From an uncultured Verrucomicrobiae bacterium (lineage in GTDB: Bacteria > Verrucomicrobiota > Verrucomicrobiia > Limisphaerales > J093): DNA of 64,000 bases. The stretch covers positions 45,718-109,717 of the forward strand of contig CALFAV010000003.1 in assembly GCA_937946835.1 (NCBI GenBank), read 5' to 3'. Shown here piece by piece: positions 55,557-63,901 of this stretch. Each line of letters begins with the position of its first letter. Position 1 is the first letter of the stretch. The position numbers and the translations under genes were made by a program. Below the pieces are notes generated by a model. It worked only from the letters and a program-made list of their open reading frames with translations, did not search any database and was not told the DNA's origin.

Positions 55557-56939
55557 ATGAGCGAACATCCCGTGGTATCACCGCCTGCGGGCGGGGAGTA
55601 CGAGCGCGAGCCGGTGCCGGAGCGGGCGCTCAAGGGGCCCAGCGCGTTTTGGGGCATGTACGCCGGCGAGCACACCGCCGGCACGGAGTTCATGATCGGC
55701 CCGCTGTTCGTGGCCTGGGGCGCGAGCGCTTTCGACCTCATCTTCGGCCTGTTGCTGGGCAATTTGCTGGCGGTGCTCACCTGGCGGTTTCTCACCGCCG
55801 AGATCGCCACCCGGCGGCGCCTGACCCTCTACTACCAGCTCGAACGCATCACCGGCCGGAACCTGGTCACGCTGTACAATTTCTTCAACGGCGTGCTGTT
55901 CTGTTTCCTGGCGGGGGCGATGGTCACGGTCTCCGCCACCGCGGTGGGGGTGCCGTTTGAAGGACGGGTACGGATGCCGTCGTTTGGCGACACCTGGCCC
56001 CCCGGCGTTGCCTGGGTGCTGGTGTGTCTGGGGCTGGGCGCGGCGATGACTTTCGTGGCGGCGCGCGGTTACGGGTTCGTGGCCCGGGTCGGGCACGTGG
56101 CCGCGCCCTGGATGTTTCTGGTGTTTGTGGCCTGCGGCGTGGTGATGCTGGCGAAGCTGGGCACGACCAACCTGTTTGCCGTCATCCAGCCCCCGGCCCA
56201 CACCCCGGCGAAGATCGGCTTTTGGGGCGTGGTGTGTTTTGCCTGGTTTTGCAACGCGGCCATGCACCTGGGCATGGCGGACCTGAGCATCTTCCGCTTC
56301 GCGCGCAAACCCGCCTACGGCTGGGCCTCCGCCGCCGGCATGTACCTCGGCCATTACATCGCCTGGATCTGTGCCGCGCTGCTGCTGGTGTACTGGGTGC
56401 GCGAACGCGGGGCCGACCCCGTCAAGGGAGTGCCCCCCGGGCCGATGGTGTGGGACGCGGTGGGCTGGGCCGGGCTGATCTGCGTGGTCATCGCCGGCTG
56501 GACCACGGCCAATCCCACGATTTACCGCGCCGGGCTGGCCTTCCAAGGCATGGCTCCGAGGCTGTCGCGCGTGACCGCCACGCTCGTTGCCGGCACGGTC
56601 TGCACGCTGGCCGGCATTTTCCCGGCGGTGGCGATGAAGCTGCTGGATTTTGTGGGCCTGTACGGAACCATCCTCTGCCCGGTGGGCGCGGTGATCGTGG
56701 TGGACCATTTCCTTGCCCGGCGCGTCGGCCTCCCGGCCGAGTACGCGGTGCGGACGGGAACCGGCTTCAACCCGGCCGTGCTGCTGGCCTGGGCGCTGCC
56801 CGTGCTCGGGGCGTTGTACTTTTACCGCGTGCACGGGGTGAACTCGTTTTTCCTGCCGCTGCCCACCTGGCTGGCCTGCGGGGCCTTGTACGTGGTCTTC
56901 AGCAAAATGTGGCATCGGACCGCTCCCGCCGTCGCATGA
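55557..56939 (+). CDS. NCS1-type purine/cytosine permease-like transporter
   Basis: 12-TM-like; FWGMYAGEHTAGTEFMIGPLFVAWGAS; ISRTTAN-type TTANPTIYRAGLAFQG. Confidence 0.8.
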   Translation: MSEHPVVSPPAGGEYEREPVPERALKGPSAFWGMYAGEHTAGTEFMIGPLFVAWGASAFDLIFGLLLGNLLAVLTWRFLTAEIATRRRLTLYYQLERITGRNLVTLYNFFNGVLFCFLAGAMVTVSATAVGVPFEGRVRMPSFGDTWPPGVAWVLVCLGLGAAMTFVAARGYGFVARVGHVAAPWMFLVFVACGVVMLAKLGTTNLFAVIQPPAHTPAKIGFWGVVCFAWFCNAAMHLGMADLSIFRFARKPAYGWASAAGMYLGHYIAWICAALLLVYWVRERGADPVKGVPPGPMVWDAVGWAGLICVVIAGWTTANPTIYRAGLAFQGMAPRLSRVTATLVAGTVCTLAGIFPAVAMKLLDFVGLYGTILCPVGAVIVVDHFLARRVGLPAEYAVRTGTGFNPAVLLAWALPVLGALYFYRVHGVNSFFLPLPTWLACGALYVVFSKMWHRTAPAVA

Positions 56940-57109
56940 AGCCGCTCGCCAAACCGCTCGCCCTGCTGGCACTGGCCGGCACGCTCCTGCCGCCGGTGTT
57001 GTACCTGTTTCGGCTCATGAGCGAAGGGCCGATGAAACTGACGCTGCTCGTGGCGGCGCTCGTCTGGTTTGCCGCCGCGCCCTTCTGGTTGAAGGGCGGC
57101 GAACACTGA
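56936..57109 (+). CDS. Small membrane protein (two TM segments)
   Basis: ATGA overlap with the permease gene; MKPLAKPLALLALAGTLLPPVLYLFRLMSEGPMKLTLLVAALVWFAAAPFWLKGGEH. Confidence 0.6.
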   Translation: MKPLAKPLALLALAGTLLPPVLYLFRLMSEGPMKLTLLVAALVWFAAAPFWLKGGEH

Positions 57110-57113
57110 GCCG

Positions 57114-57860
57114 GTGGTTCCACACCCGCCCGCCGTGAAGATCACCCTGTTTGTGCCGTGTTTCGTGGACGCCCTGCACCCGCAGGTCGCCATCGCGGTG
57201 GTGCGCATCCTGGAGCGTCTCGGACACACCCTGGAGGTGGCCGAAGACCTGAACTGCTGCGGTCAGCCGGCCTTCAACTCGGGGTGCTGGGCCGAGGCCC
57301 GCCCGGTGGCCGCGCGGGTGCTGGCGCGCTTGGCGGGCGCGGAGGTGGTGGTCGTGCCCAGCGGCTCCTGCGGGGCGATGCTGCGGCGGTTTTACCCGGA
57401 GTTGTTGGCCGGCACGGCGCTGGAACCGGCCGCCCGGGCCCTGGCGGCGAAGGTCTTCGAGTTTGCGGAGTTCCTCGTGGACCGGCTGGGGGTGACCGAG
57501 CTGGGCGCGCGCTTCCCGCACCGGGTCACCTACCACGACGGCTGCCACAGCCTGCGCGAAATGCACATTCACCGCGCCCCGCGCGCGCTCCTGGCGCGGG
57601 TGCGCGACCTGGAACTGGTGGAAATGCCGCAGGTGGTCTGCTGCGGCTTCGGCGGCACCTTTGCGGTCAAGTTCCCGATGATCTCGACGGCGATGGGCGA
57701 GGTGAAACTGGCCGGGGCGCGTGCCACCGGCGCCGAGTACCTCGTGTCGTGCGATTCCAGTTGCCTGATGCACCTGCAGGGGCTGATTGACCGGCAGCGG
57801 CTGCCGTTGAAGACGATTCACCTGGCGGAGATTTTGGCGGGTGACAAGGCCGGAGGCTGA
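57114..57860 (+). CDS. lutA: Lactate utilization protein A (LutA; Fe-S oxidoreductase, CCG domains); GTG at 57114 or 57135
   Basis: ITLFVPCFVDALHPQVAIAVVRILERLGH; DLNCCGQPAFNSG; YHDGCHSLREM; VCCGFGGTFAVKFP. Confidence 0.93.
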   Translation: MVPHPPAVKITLFVPCFVDALHPQVAIAVVRILERLGHTLEVAEDLNCCGQPAFNSGCWAEARPVAARVLARLAGAEVVVVPSGSCGAMLRRFYPELLAGTALEPAARALAAKVFEFAEFLVDRLGVTELGARFPHRVTYHDGCHSLREMHIHRAPRALLARVRDLELVEMPQVVCCGFGGTFAVKFPMISTAMGEVKLAGARATGAEYLVSCDSSCLMHLQGLIDRQRLPLKTIHLAEILAGDKAGG

Positions 57861-57887
57861 CGGCGGTTTGGAGAAAGCTGATGTCGA

Positions 57888-57915
57888 GATGCCAGATGCC
57901 AGAGGCCAGAGGCCG
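57888..57915. repeat. Left heptamer array GATGCCA GATGCCA GAGGCCA GAGGCCG
   Basis: Four consecutive 7-bp units; reverse complement of GATGCCA is TGGCATC, the unit of the right array. Confidence 0.8.
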
Positions 57916-58003
57916 GTTTGTCGGACCGGGGTGACCGCCCGCACGGTTGACCGTGCCCGGGGCAGCCCGGAGCAGGTTTGGCGTGTTCCATCAAGTTGGA
58001 CAC

Positions 58004-58468
58004 ATGAATGACGCAGACGCCTTGAAATACGCCCTCCCGCCCGAAACGGCAGAGGACGCGGGCTGGGTTTTGCACGAAGGTGCGACCCCCTTGAGCTATC
58101 GCGAACTGCGGGTTTGGAAACTCGCCCGGGAGTTGAGCATCGAAATCCATCGCCTGACTTTGGAGAAACTGCCCCGGTTTGAACATTACGAGGTCGGCAG
58201 TCAAATCCGGCGGGCCGCCAAGTCCATTCGGGCCAACATTGTCGAAGGCTTCGGGCGCCGCCGCTACAAACTGGAATTTCTCAAGCACCTCACCTACGCC
58301 GAAGCCTCCTGTGACGAAACCCTGGACCATTTGGACACCTTGTTTGAAACCGGCTCGTTGGCCGACCGGGCCGTTGACGACGCGCTGCGGACCCGCCTGA
58401 CCGAACCGGGGCGAGCCTTGAACCGTTTCGTGCAAGCCGTGGAAAGAGAACATGCAAGCTCCCGCTAA
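58004..58468 (+). CDS. Four-helix-bundle protein (23S rRNA intervening-sequence protein family)
   Basis: LRVWKLARELSIEIHRLTLEKLPRFEHYEVGSQIRRAAKSIRANIVEGFGRRRYKLEFLKHLTYAEASCDETLDHLD. Confidence 0.93.
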   Translation: MNDADALKYALPPETAEDAGWVLHEGATPLSYRELRVWKLARELSIEIHRLTLEKLPRFEHYEVGSQIRRAAKSIRANIVEGFGRRRYKLEFLKHLTYAEASCDETLDHLDTLFETGSLADRAVDDALRTRLTEPGRALNRFVQAVEREHASSR

Positions 58469-58530
58469 TCCCCCTCCGGGCCGAAGTGCGGGAACACTCG
58501 CGCGCACGACGCCTCAGCCGGGCCGGTGTC

Positions 58531-58565
58531 TGGCATCCGGCATCCGGCATCCGGCATCCGCCTCC
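58531..58565. repeat. Right heptamer array TGGCATC CGGCATC CGGCATC CGGCATC CGCCTCC, inverted relative to the left array
   Basis: Four clear units plus one degenerate 7-bp unit immediately upstream of lutB. Confidence 0.8.
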
Positions 58566-58573
58566 GCCATCCC

Positions 58574-59968
58574 ATGACCACGCCCGCCGAGCAATTCAAG
58601 TCCGCCGCCCGCCGGCTCACCCGCGACCTGGTCCACCGCGAGCGCATCCAGACCGCGCTGGGCAAGTACGAGGTCAAGCGCGACGAGATGAAGGCGCGCT
58701 TCCAGGCTTGGGAGGGCGCGCGGGCCGCCGCCGCCGCGATCAAAGCCGGGGCCCTCCGGCACCTGGACCGGCACCTGGAAGACTTCGTGGCCCGGCTCGA
58801 GGCCCGCGGCACCCGGGTGCACTGGGCCGGCACGGCCGAGCAGGCCTGCCAAATCATCGTGGACCTCTGCCGGGAACGCGGGGCGAAAACCGTTGTCAAG
58901 TCCAAGGCCATGACCGCCGAGGAAATCCACCTCAACGAGGCGCTTGCGCACGCCGGGTTCGAGGTGGTCGAGTCCGACCTGGGCGAGTTCATTGTCCAGC
59001 TCCGCGGCGAGCCGCCCTACCACATCGTCTTCCCGGCCATGCACCTGACGCGGGGCGAAATCCGCGAGGTCTTCGCGCGCAAGCTGGGTGACGCGCCCTC
59101 GGACGACCCCGAGCAGTTGACCCTGGTCGCCCGCCGCGTGCTCCGGCGGAAGTACCTCGAAGCGGACGTGGGCATCACCGGCGCCAACTTCGCCGTGGCC
59201 GAGACCGGCATGATCTCGGTGACCGAAAACGAGGGCAACGCCCGGCTCACCGCCGCGCTGCCGCGCACGATGATCACCCTGGTGGGCATTGAGAAGGTGG
59301 TGCCGCGGCTGGCCGACCTGGCATTGCTCCTGCCGATGCTGGCCACGGCGGGCGCCGGCCAGCTCCTCTCCGGCTACAACACGCTCTACGGCGGGCCGCG
59401 CCAGCCCGGGGAGGCGGACGGGCCGGAGGAATTCCACGTGGTGCTGCTGGACAACCATCGCACCACGCTGCTGGCCGACGCCGAGCAGCGCGACGCCCTG
59501 CGCTGCATCCGCTGCGGTGCCTGCCTGAACGTGTGTCCGATCTTCCGCAACGTGGGCGGCCAGGCCTACGGCACGACCTACCCCGGCCCGATCGGGTCGG
59601 TCATCACCCCGCACCTGCGCGGGCTGCGGGAGTGGCAGCATCTGCCGTTCGCCTCCACGCTCTGCGGCGCCTGCACCGAGGTCTGTCCGGTGCAGATTGA
59701 CCTACACCACCACCTGCTCCAACTCCGGCGCCACGCGCGGGCACAGCGACCGGTGTGGTGGGAGCGGCTGGCGTTTCGGGTCTTCGCCGCCGTGGTGAAT
59801 TCGCCCCGGCTGTGGCGGGCGGTGCTGGCCCTGGGCCGGCTCGGGCAGAAGTTCCACGGCGCGGTGCAGGCCACCCGCCTGGACCCGGCCCGCGCGTGGA
59901 CGCAATCCCGCGAGGCGCCGCGGCTGGCCCCGCAGAGTTTCAAGCAGTGGTGGCGGCAGCGCGCCTGA
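58574..59968 (+). CDS. lutB: Lactate utilization protein B (LutB; LUD domain, 4Fe-4S ferredoxin)
   Basis: TVVKSKAMTAEEIHLN; GMISVTENEGNARL; CIRCGACLNVCPIFRNVGGQAYG; CGACTEVCPVQIDLHHHL. Confidence 0.95.
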   Translation: MTTPAEQFKSAARRLTRDLVHRERIQTALGKYEVKRDEMKARFQAWEGARAAAAAIKAGALRHLDRHLEDFVARLEARGTRVHWAGTAEQACQIIVDLCRERGAKTVVKSKAMTAEEIHLNEALAHAGFEVVESDLGEFIVQLRGEPPYHIVFPAMHLTRGEIREVFARKLGDAPSDDPEQLTLVARRVLRRKYLEADVGITGANFAVAETGMISVTENEGNARLTAALPRTMITLVGIEKVVPRLADLALLLPMLATAGAGQLLSGYNTLYGGPRQPGEADGPEEFHVVLLDNHRTTLLADAEQRDALRCIRCGACLNVCPIFRNVGGQAYGTTYPGPIGSVITPHLRGLREWQHLPFASTLCGACTEVCPVQIDLHHHLLQLRRHARAQRPVWWERLAFRVFAAVVNSPRLWRAVLALGRLGQKFHGAVQATRLDPARAWTQSREAPRLAPQSFKQWWRQRA

Positions 59969-60016
59969 CCGGGGAAGTGCCCCCGGCCCGGCTCCGCCGC
60001 CCAGGGTTGGACAGAT

Positions 60017-60676
60017 ATGATGAACGCACGCGATGCCATCCTGGGCCGCATCCGCGAGGCCCTGCGGGTGCCGGCGCCCCGGTCGGAACCGGCCGCCGCG
60101 CCGGCGGATTTCACCGCCTTGTTGCCGCGCGTGGGCGCGACCTTCGCCGAGCAGGTGGCCGCCTTTGCCACCGCATCCCGGGAGTTGCGCACCGAGTTTC
60201 ATTGGGTGGAGGACGAGGTCGCCGCGCGGGCTGAATTGGAACGCCTGCGCGAGACCGCCGGCTGGCGGCGCGTGGCGGCGCATCGCGGCGCGCAGGTGGC
60301 ACCCCTGGTCGAGGCGCTCGGCCTGCCGGTGCTCTGGACCGACGGCGGCTACGATCGGCGGGAGCTGGAGCGCTGTGATGCGGGGCTGACCCAGTGCGAC
60401 GCGCTGGTGGCGCAGACCGGCAGCGTGGTCGTCACCAGCGCCAGCGCGGGCGGGCGGGTGTTGTCCGTGCTGCCGCCGCACCACGTGGTGCTGGCGCGGC
60501 GCGAGCAACTGGTGCCGGACCTGCCCGCCGCCTTCCACCTGCTCCGGGAAAAGTACGGCGCAAATTACCCGAGCATGATCTCGTTCATCACCGGCCCCAG
60601 CCGCACCGGGGACATCGAGCGCATCCTCGTGCTGGGCGCCCACGGGCCCCGGCGATTGACGGTGTTGTGCTGGTGA
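60017..60676 (+). CDS. lutC: Lactate utilization protein C (LutC; LUD domain)
   Basis: NARDAILGRIREALR; ISFITGPSRTGDIERILVLGAHGPRRLTVL. Confidence 0.92.
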   Translation: MMNARDAILGRIREALRVPAPRSEPAAAPADFTALLPRVGATFAEQVAAFATASRELRTEFHWVEDEVAARAELERLRETAGWRRVAAHRGAQVAPLVEALGLPVLWTDGGYDRRELERCDAGLTQCDALVAQTGSVVVTSASAGGRVLSVLPPHHVVLARREQLVPDLPAAFHLLREKYGANYPSMISFITGPSRTGDIERILVLGAHGPRRLTVLCW

Positions 60677-60714
60677 GGCGGCCCTGGGCGCGGGTCGGCC
60701 GCGGGTGGGCGGGT

Positions 60715-60813
60715 GGCGGGTGCCGCGGGGGAGTTGGCGCGGGCTGTGGAGGGCGGTTTTTCCGGGACTTCGGCCTGCGGAAGTTGCGCGACCGGTCGCG
60801 CAGAGAAAACACC
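60715..60813. repeat. 99-nt direct repeat, copy 1 (contains palindrome TGCGCGACCGGTCGCGCA at 60785-60802)
   Basis: Appears identical to 63902-64000 by direct reading. Confidence 0.92.
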
Positions 60814-60882
60814 GTGGCCCGCGCCGCCGCCGTTCCATTTGCGGCTTGGCGTTCCCGCCCCGCGCCGGTACGTTGCCCGCCC

Positions 60883-61512
60883 ATGAAAAGCACCTTGTTG
60901 GGTTTGGTGTCCCTGGCCCTGGCCGGCAGCCTGACGCGGGCCGCGGACGCGGAGGAGGGCTTTGTTCCCCTCATGGACGGCAAGACCTTCAACGGTTGGA
61001 AACCCGCGGCGGAAAATCCGGGCACCTGGAAGATCGAGGACGGCGCCTTCGTGGCGGCCGGGCCGCGCTGCCATTTGTTCTACGTGGGCGACGAGCAACC
61101 GTTCCGGAACTTCCACCTCAAGGTGGAGGTGATGACCACCCCGGGGTCCAACGGCGGCATTTATTTCCACACCAAATACCAGGAGCGGGACTGGCCCCGG
61201 GCCGGCTTCGAGTCCCAGGTCAACGTCTCGCACAGCGACTGGATCAAGACCGGCAGCCTCTACGGCATCGTCAACACCGGGCTGGCCGCTTGTGAGGACA
61301 ACCGGTGGTGGCTCCAGGAAATCATCGTCCAGGGCCGGCAGGTCACGGTGAAGGTGGACGGCAAGATCGTGCTGCAATACACCGAGCCGCTGGGGGCGCT
61401 GCCCAATCCGGATTTCACCCGCAAGCTGGGCGAAGGCACCTTTGCCCTCCAGGCCCACGACCCCAAGAGCGTGGTCCGCTATCGGAACCTCCGCGTCAAG
61501 CGTCTGGACTGA
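60883..61512 (+). CDS. DUF1080 (3-keto-disaccharide hydrolase-like) secreted protein
   Basis: Signal peptide; FVPLMDGKTFNGWKPA...DGAFVAAG...NGGIYFHTKYQERDWPRAGFESQV. Confidence 0.93.
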   Translation: MKSTLLGLVSLALAGSLTRAADAEEGFVPLMDGKTFNGWKPAAENPGTWKIEDGAFVAAGPRCHLFYVGDEQPFRNFHLKVEVMTTPGSNGGIYFHTKYQERDWPRAGFESQVNVSHSDWIKTGSLYGIVNTGLAACEDNRWWLQEIIVQGRQVTVKVDGKIVLQYTEPLGALPNPDFTRKLGEGTFALQAHDPKSVVRYRNLRVKRLD

Positions 61513-61651
61513 GCGGGGCCGGACCCGGTGGGACACGCACCCGGCCGGTTCCGGGCGGGGGTTGACTGGGCAGGGATCCGACCCCGGAAAAAAGCGGCGG
61601 GGAGTTGAGGGTTTCTGGGGGCGGCCCAAGTCCGTCCTGCCTGTCTGACGA

Positions 61652-61813
61652 ATGAAACCGAAGCGGTCCACCGCACCTCCGCACTGGCTCAATGGGACGG
61701 TGCTGGGGATCGGGCTGGCGTCGTTGTTCAGCGACTGGTCGCATGAGATCGCCACGACGGTGATGCCGGCCTTCCTGGCAACACTGGGCGTGGCGGCGGC
61801 GTGGCTGGGGCTG
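61652..61813 (+). pseudogene. Truncated MFS transporter, N-terminal ~54 residues only
   Basis: HWLNGTVLGIGLASLFSDWSHEIATTVMPAFLATLGVAAAWLGL then abrupt change of sequence character. Confidence 0.75.
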
Positions 61814-62102
61814 CCGCTGGTGCGGAAACAGTATCAGACGTTGTTTGCGCCGATAAACGCCAGTGGAACTCGTCGCTTTACAGCCGCCGGTCGCTTTGTT
61901 ACCCCCCGCACATGGCGAAAGCGAAACCCAACGAATCCGCCCGGGACGTTGAGGGAAAGCCCGCTGTTGTAGCGCGGGCCGGAGTGTGGCCGGCATCATT
62001 CCAGCGCTTCGGCCAAGTCCGCACCCTCGGCCAAACGCGCGATCCCGCCATCGTGGGACAGTGAAGTCTGCTTTCGCGGCTTGGCTGGACGGAAAGGCGG
62101 AC

Positions 62103-62810
62103 ATGAATGGCTTGCTGGTTAGGGTCGGCATTGATTCGACGGACGGTCGCTGGAACGCGCCGATGCGACTGGCATCAAACGAGTTTGCCTATGTCACCAT
62201 CACCGAGACCAAGCCGCTGCGTCCGGGTATGAGCCGCCGTTACGACGAGTTCGTTCCGGTGGTGGAACGCTTCGGGGAGCAGTTGCCGCCGGAATTGATC
62301 GGCTTACCCACGCATCTTGATCCTGATTTTGATTGGCTCACCTACGGCGACCAAGGTCAGCGGGGAAAGTGCATCACCTCATTGTTGACTGCTGATGACT
62401 TGCTGGTGTTCTTTGCGGCTTTCCGACCGGTGGACGGTCCGTCGCGCCCGCTCATCTACGCGCTCGTCGGTTTGTTTGTGGTTGCAGAAATTGTCCCGGC
62501 CAAGTCTGTCCCCAACTCGCGCTGGGCGGAGAACGCGCACACGCGCCGCGTGCCTGGCGACGGGGACATTGTCGTGCGCGCAAAACGCGGCGTGTCAGGC
62601 CGATTGCGCCGTTGCATTCCCATCGGCGGACGGCGTGCTGGTGTTTATCGTGTGCGCCACGACCTGCTGGATGCGTGGGGCGGCCTCGACATCAAGAATG
62701 GCTACATTCAACGAAGCGTGAGGCTGCCCGCCTTTCGGAACACCGCGAAATTCTATCGCTGGTTTCTCGCTCAAAAGCCGGAACTGGTAGCGGAAAACAA
62801 TCCTTCATGA
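62103..62810 (+). CDS. Nmad3-like putative nucleotide-modification-associated protein
   Basis: LLVRVGIDSTDGRWNAPM...HLDPDFDWLTYGDQGQRGKCITSLLTADDLLVFFAAFRP...LIYALVGLFVV; family recalled from motif, not searched. Confidence 0.55.
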   Translation: MNGLLVRVGIDSTDGRWNAPMRLASNEFAYVTITETKPLRPGMSRRYDEFVPVVERFGEQLPPELIGLPTHLDPDFDWLTYGDQGQRGKCITSLLTADDLLVFFAAFRPVDGPSRPLIYALVGLFVVAEIVPAKSVPNSRWAENAHTRRVPGDGDIVVRAKRGVSGRLRRCIPIGGRRAGVYRVRHDLLDAWGGLDIKNGYIQRSVRLPAFRNTAKFYRWFLAQKPELVAENNPS

Positions 62811-63460
62811 GGGGTAAACTTTTCATCGTTATGCTGCGTCGGCCGGGCCGGAACGATCCCCGTCCCGACCCGTACTGGGAGTTCGGCAGTTTCGGCATCA
62901 CCGGTTGTCACCGGAAGAACCTGCTTCATCCTGAGCACACTCAGATTCGCGACGGCGACCGCTTGGCCTTTGTGCAAGGCGGGCATCTTGGCCTTCGGCT
63001 GTTGCTGATTACACCGCCAATCAAACGGATTTTTCATCCGGGCGGAAACCCGATGGGCTGCGTGGAGGTGCGCTGGGATCCGGGCCGAAGGCCATTCCGT
63101 TACGTCTGCGCCCCGTCGCTCCAGGGGTCGCCTACAGCGGGCAGTGTGGCTTTGTCCCCTCAATTGGCGCAATGTCTAAATCACATAAAGCGCCCAACTC
63201 TTGACGCGAAGTTTGCCAGTCGTTTCCGCGCCTGCAGCAGCCCCCTCGGTTCCACAATCGCAAAAGAATTGGAAGCCGGGTTTAATGAAGCCGTCAAACG
63301 CGCGAAAAAATCCGATTTCATCGTTCGATACGAACAAGCTCTTCCCTGGTGTGATGCTCCAGGCTCGGCCAGCGAGCGGAAGCGCGATTATCAGCGGAGA
63401 TTGCGGGAGTTGATGAACTCGAACAGTGCTGCGCCGCTGAAGCGAAAGTCCTGCAAATGA
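62807..63460 (+). CDS. Uncharacterised protein translationally coupled to the Nmad-like gene
   Basis: ATGA overlap; KLFIVMLRRPGRNDPRPDPYWEFGSFGITGCHRKNLLHP...IRDGDRLAFVQGG. Confidence 0.65.
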   Translation: MRGKLFIVMLRRPGRNDPRPDPYWEFGSFGITGCHRKNLLHPEHTQIRDGDRLAFVQGGHLGLRLLLITPPIKRIFHPGGNPMGCVEVRWDPGRRPFRYVCAPSLQGSPTAGSVALSPQLAQCLNHIKRPTLDAKFASRFRACSSPLGSTIAKELEAGFNEAVKRAKKSDFIVRYEQALPWCDAPGSASERKRDYQRRLRELMNSNSAAPLKRKSCK

Positions 63461-63601
63461 GCACCGACGTCTGCGACGAAGATCCACTCGTCAAGCACGC
63501 AGCCATCCGGATATGCGCGCAGCTTGATCATGGTCGGGCGGCAGTTATACCTGACCACTGTCGGCTATTCGCAATTCACAGCGCGTAACAGCCGCCGCCA
63601 T

Positions 63602-63901
63602 CCAACCGAACGTCGGTGCGGGTAAAGCGCCCACGCTTTTGCCGGTTGCTCCGGCGTCCTCGGACGACTTGAACAAGCAGCACGAGTTGGAGCAGTTCCT
63701 GACGCTCCAGCCAATCGCGGAGTTCAGGGCATCGCTGTTCGAGATTTGCCGGGGCGAAGTGCATCTGCTCGGTGCCGGGGCTGGCGCGGGCGCGCTGTCC
63801 GCCACGCTGATCGGGCGGTGGTGTCGCGAGCTGCACAGGCCCAGGCGGATTTCTGTCACGGCTTACGAAATGGACGCCGCGCAGATTTACAAGCCGGGCT
63901 C
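63602..63901 (+). pseudogene. Truncated N-terminal part of a DNA (adenine) methyltransferase-like protein
   Basis: LNKQHELEQFLTLQPIAEFRASLFEICRGEVHLLGAGAGAGALSATLIGRWCRELHRPRRISVTAYEMD (SAM motif I and acidic motif II); no ATG; runs into the 99-nt repeat. Confidence 0.5.

Noticed and set aside
57888-58565. Heptamer arrays as a CRISPR array
   Set aside because: Units are contiguous 7-mers with no spacers and no cas genes nearby.
58526-58573. N-terminal extension of lutB reading through the right heptamer array (MSGIRHPASGIRLRHP)
   Set aside because: It is simply translation of the tandem repeat; the ATG at 58574 starts the conserved LutB sequence.
63318-63859. Small minus-strand ORFs at the right edge (62, 104 and 86 aa)
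   Set aside because: No recognisable motifs; the plus strand here carries the methyltransferase-like frame.
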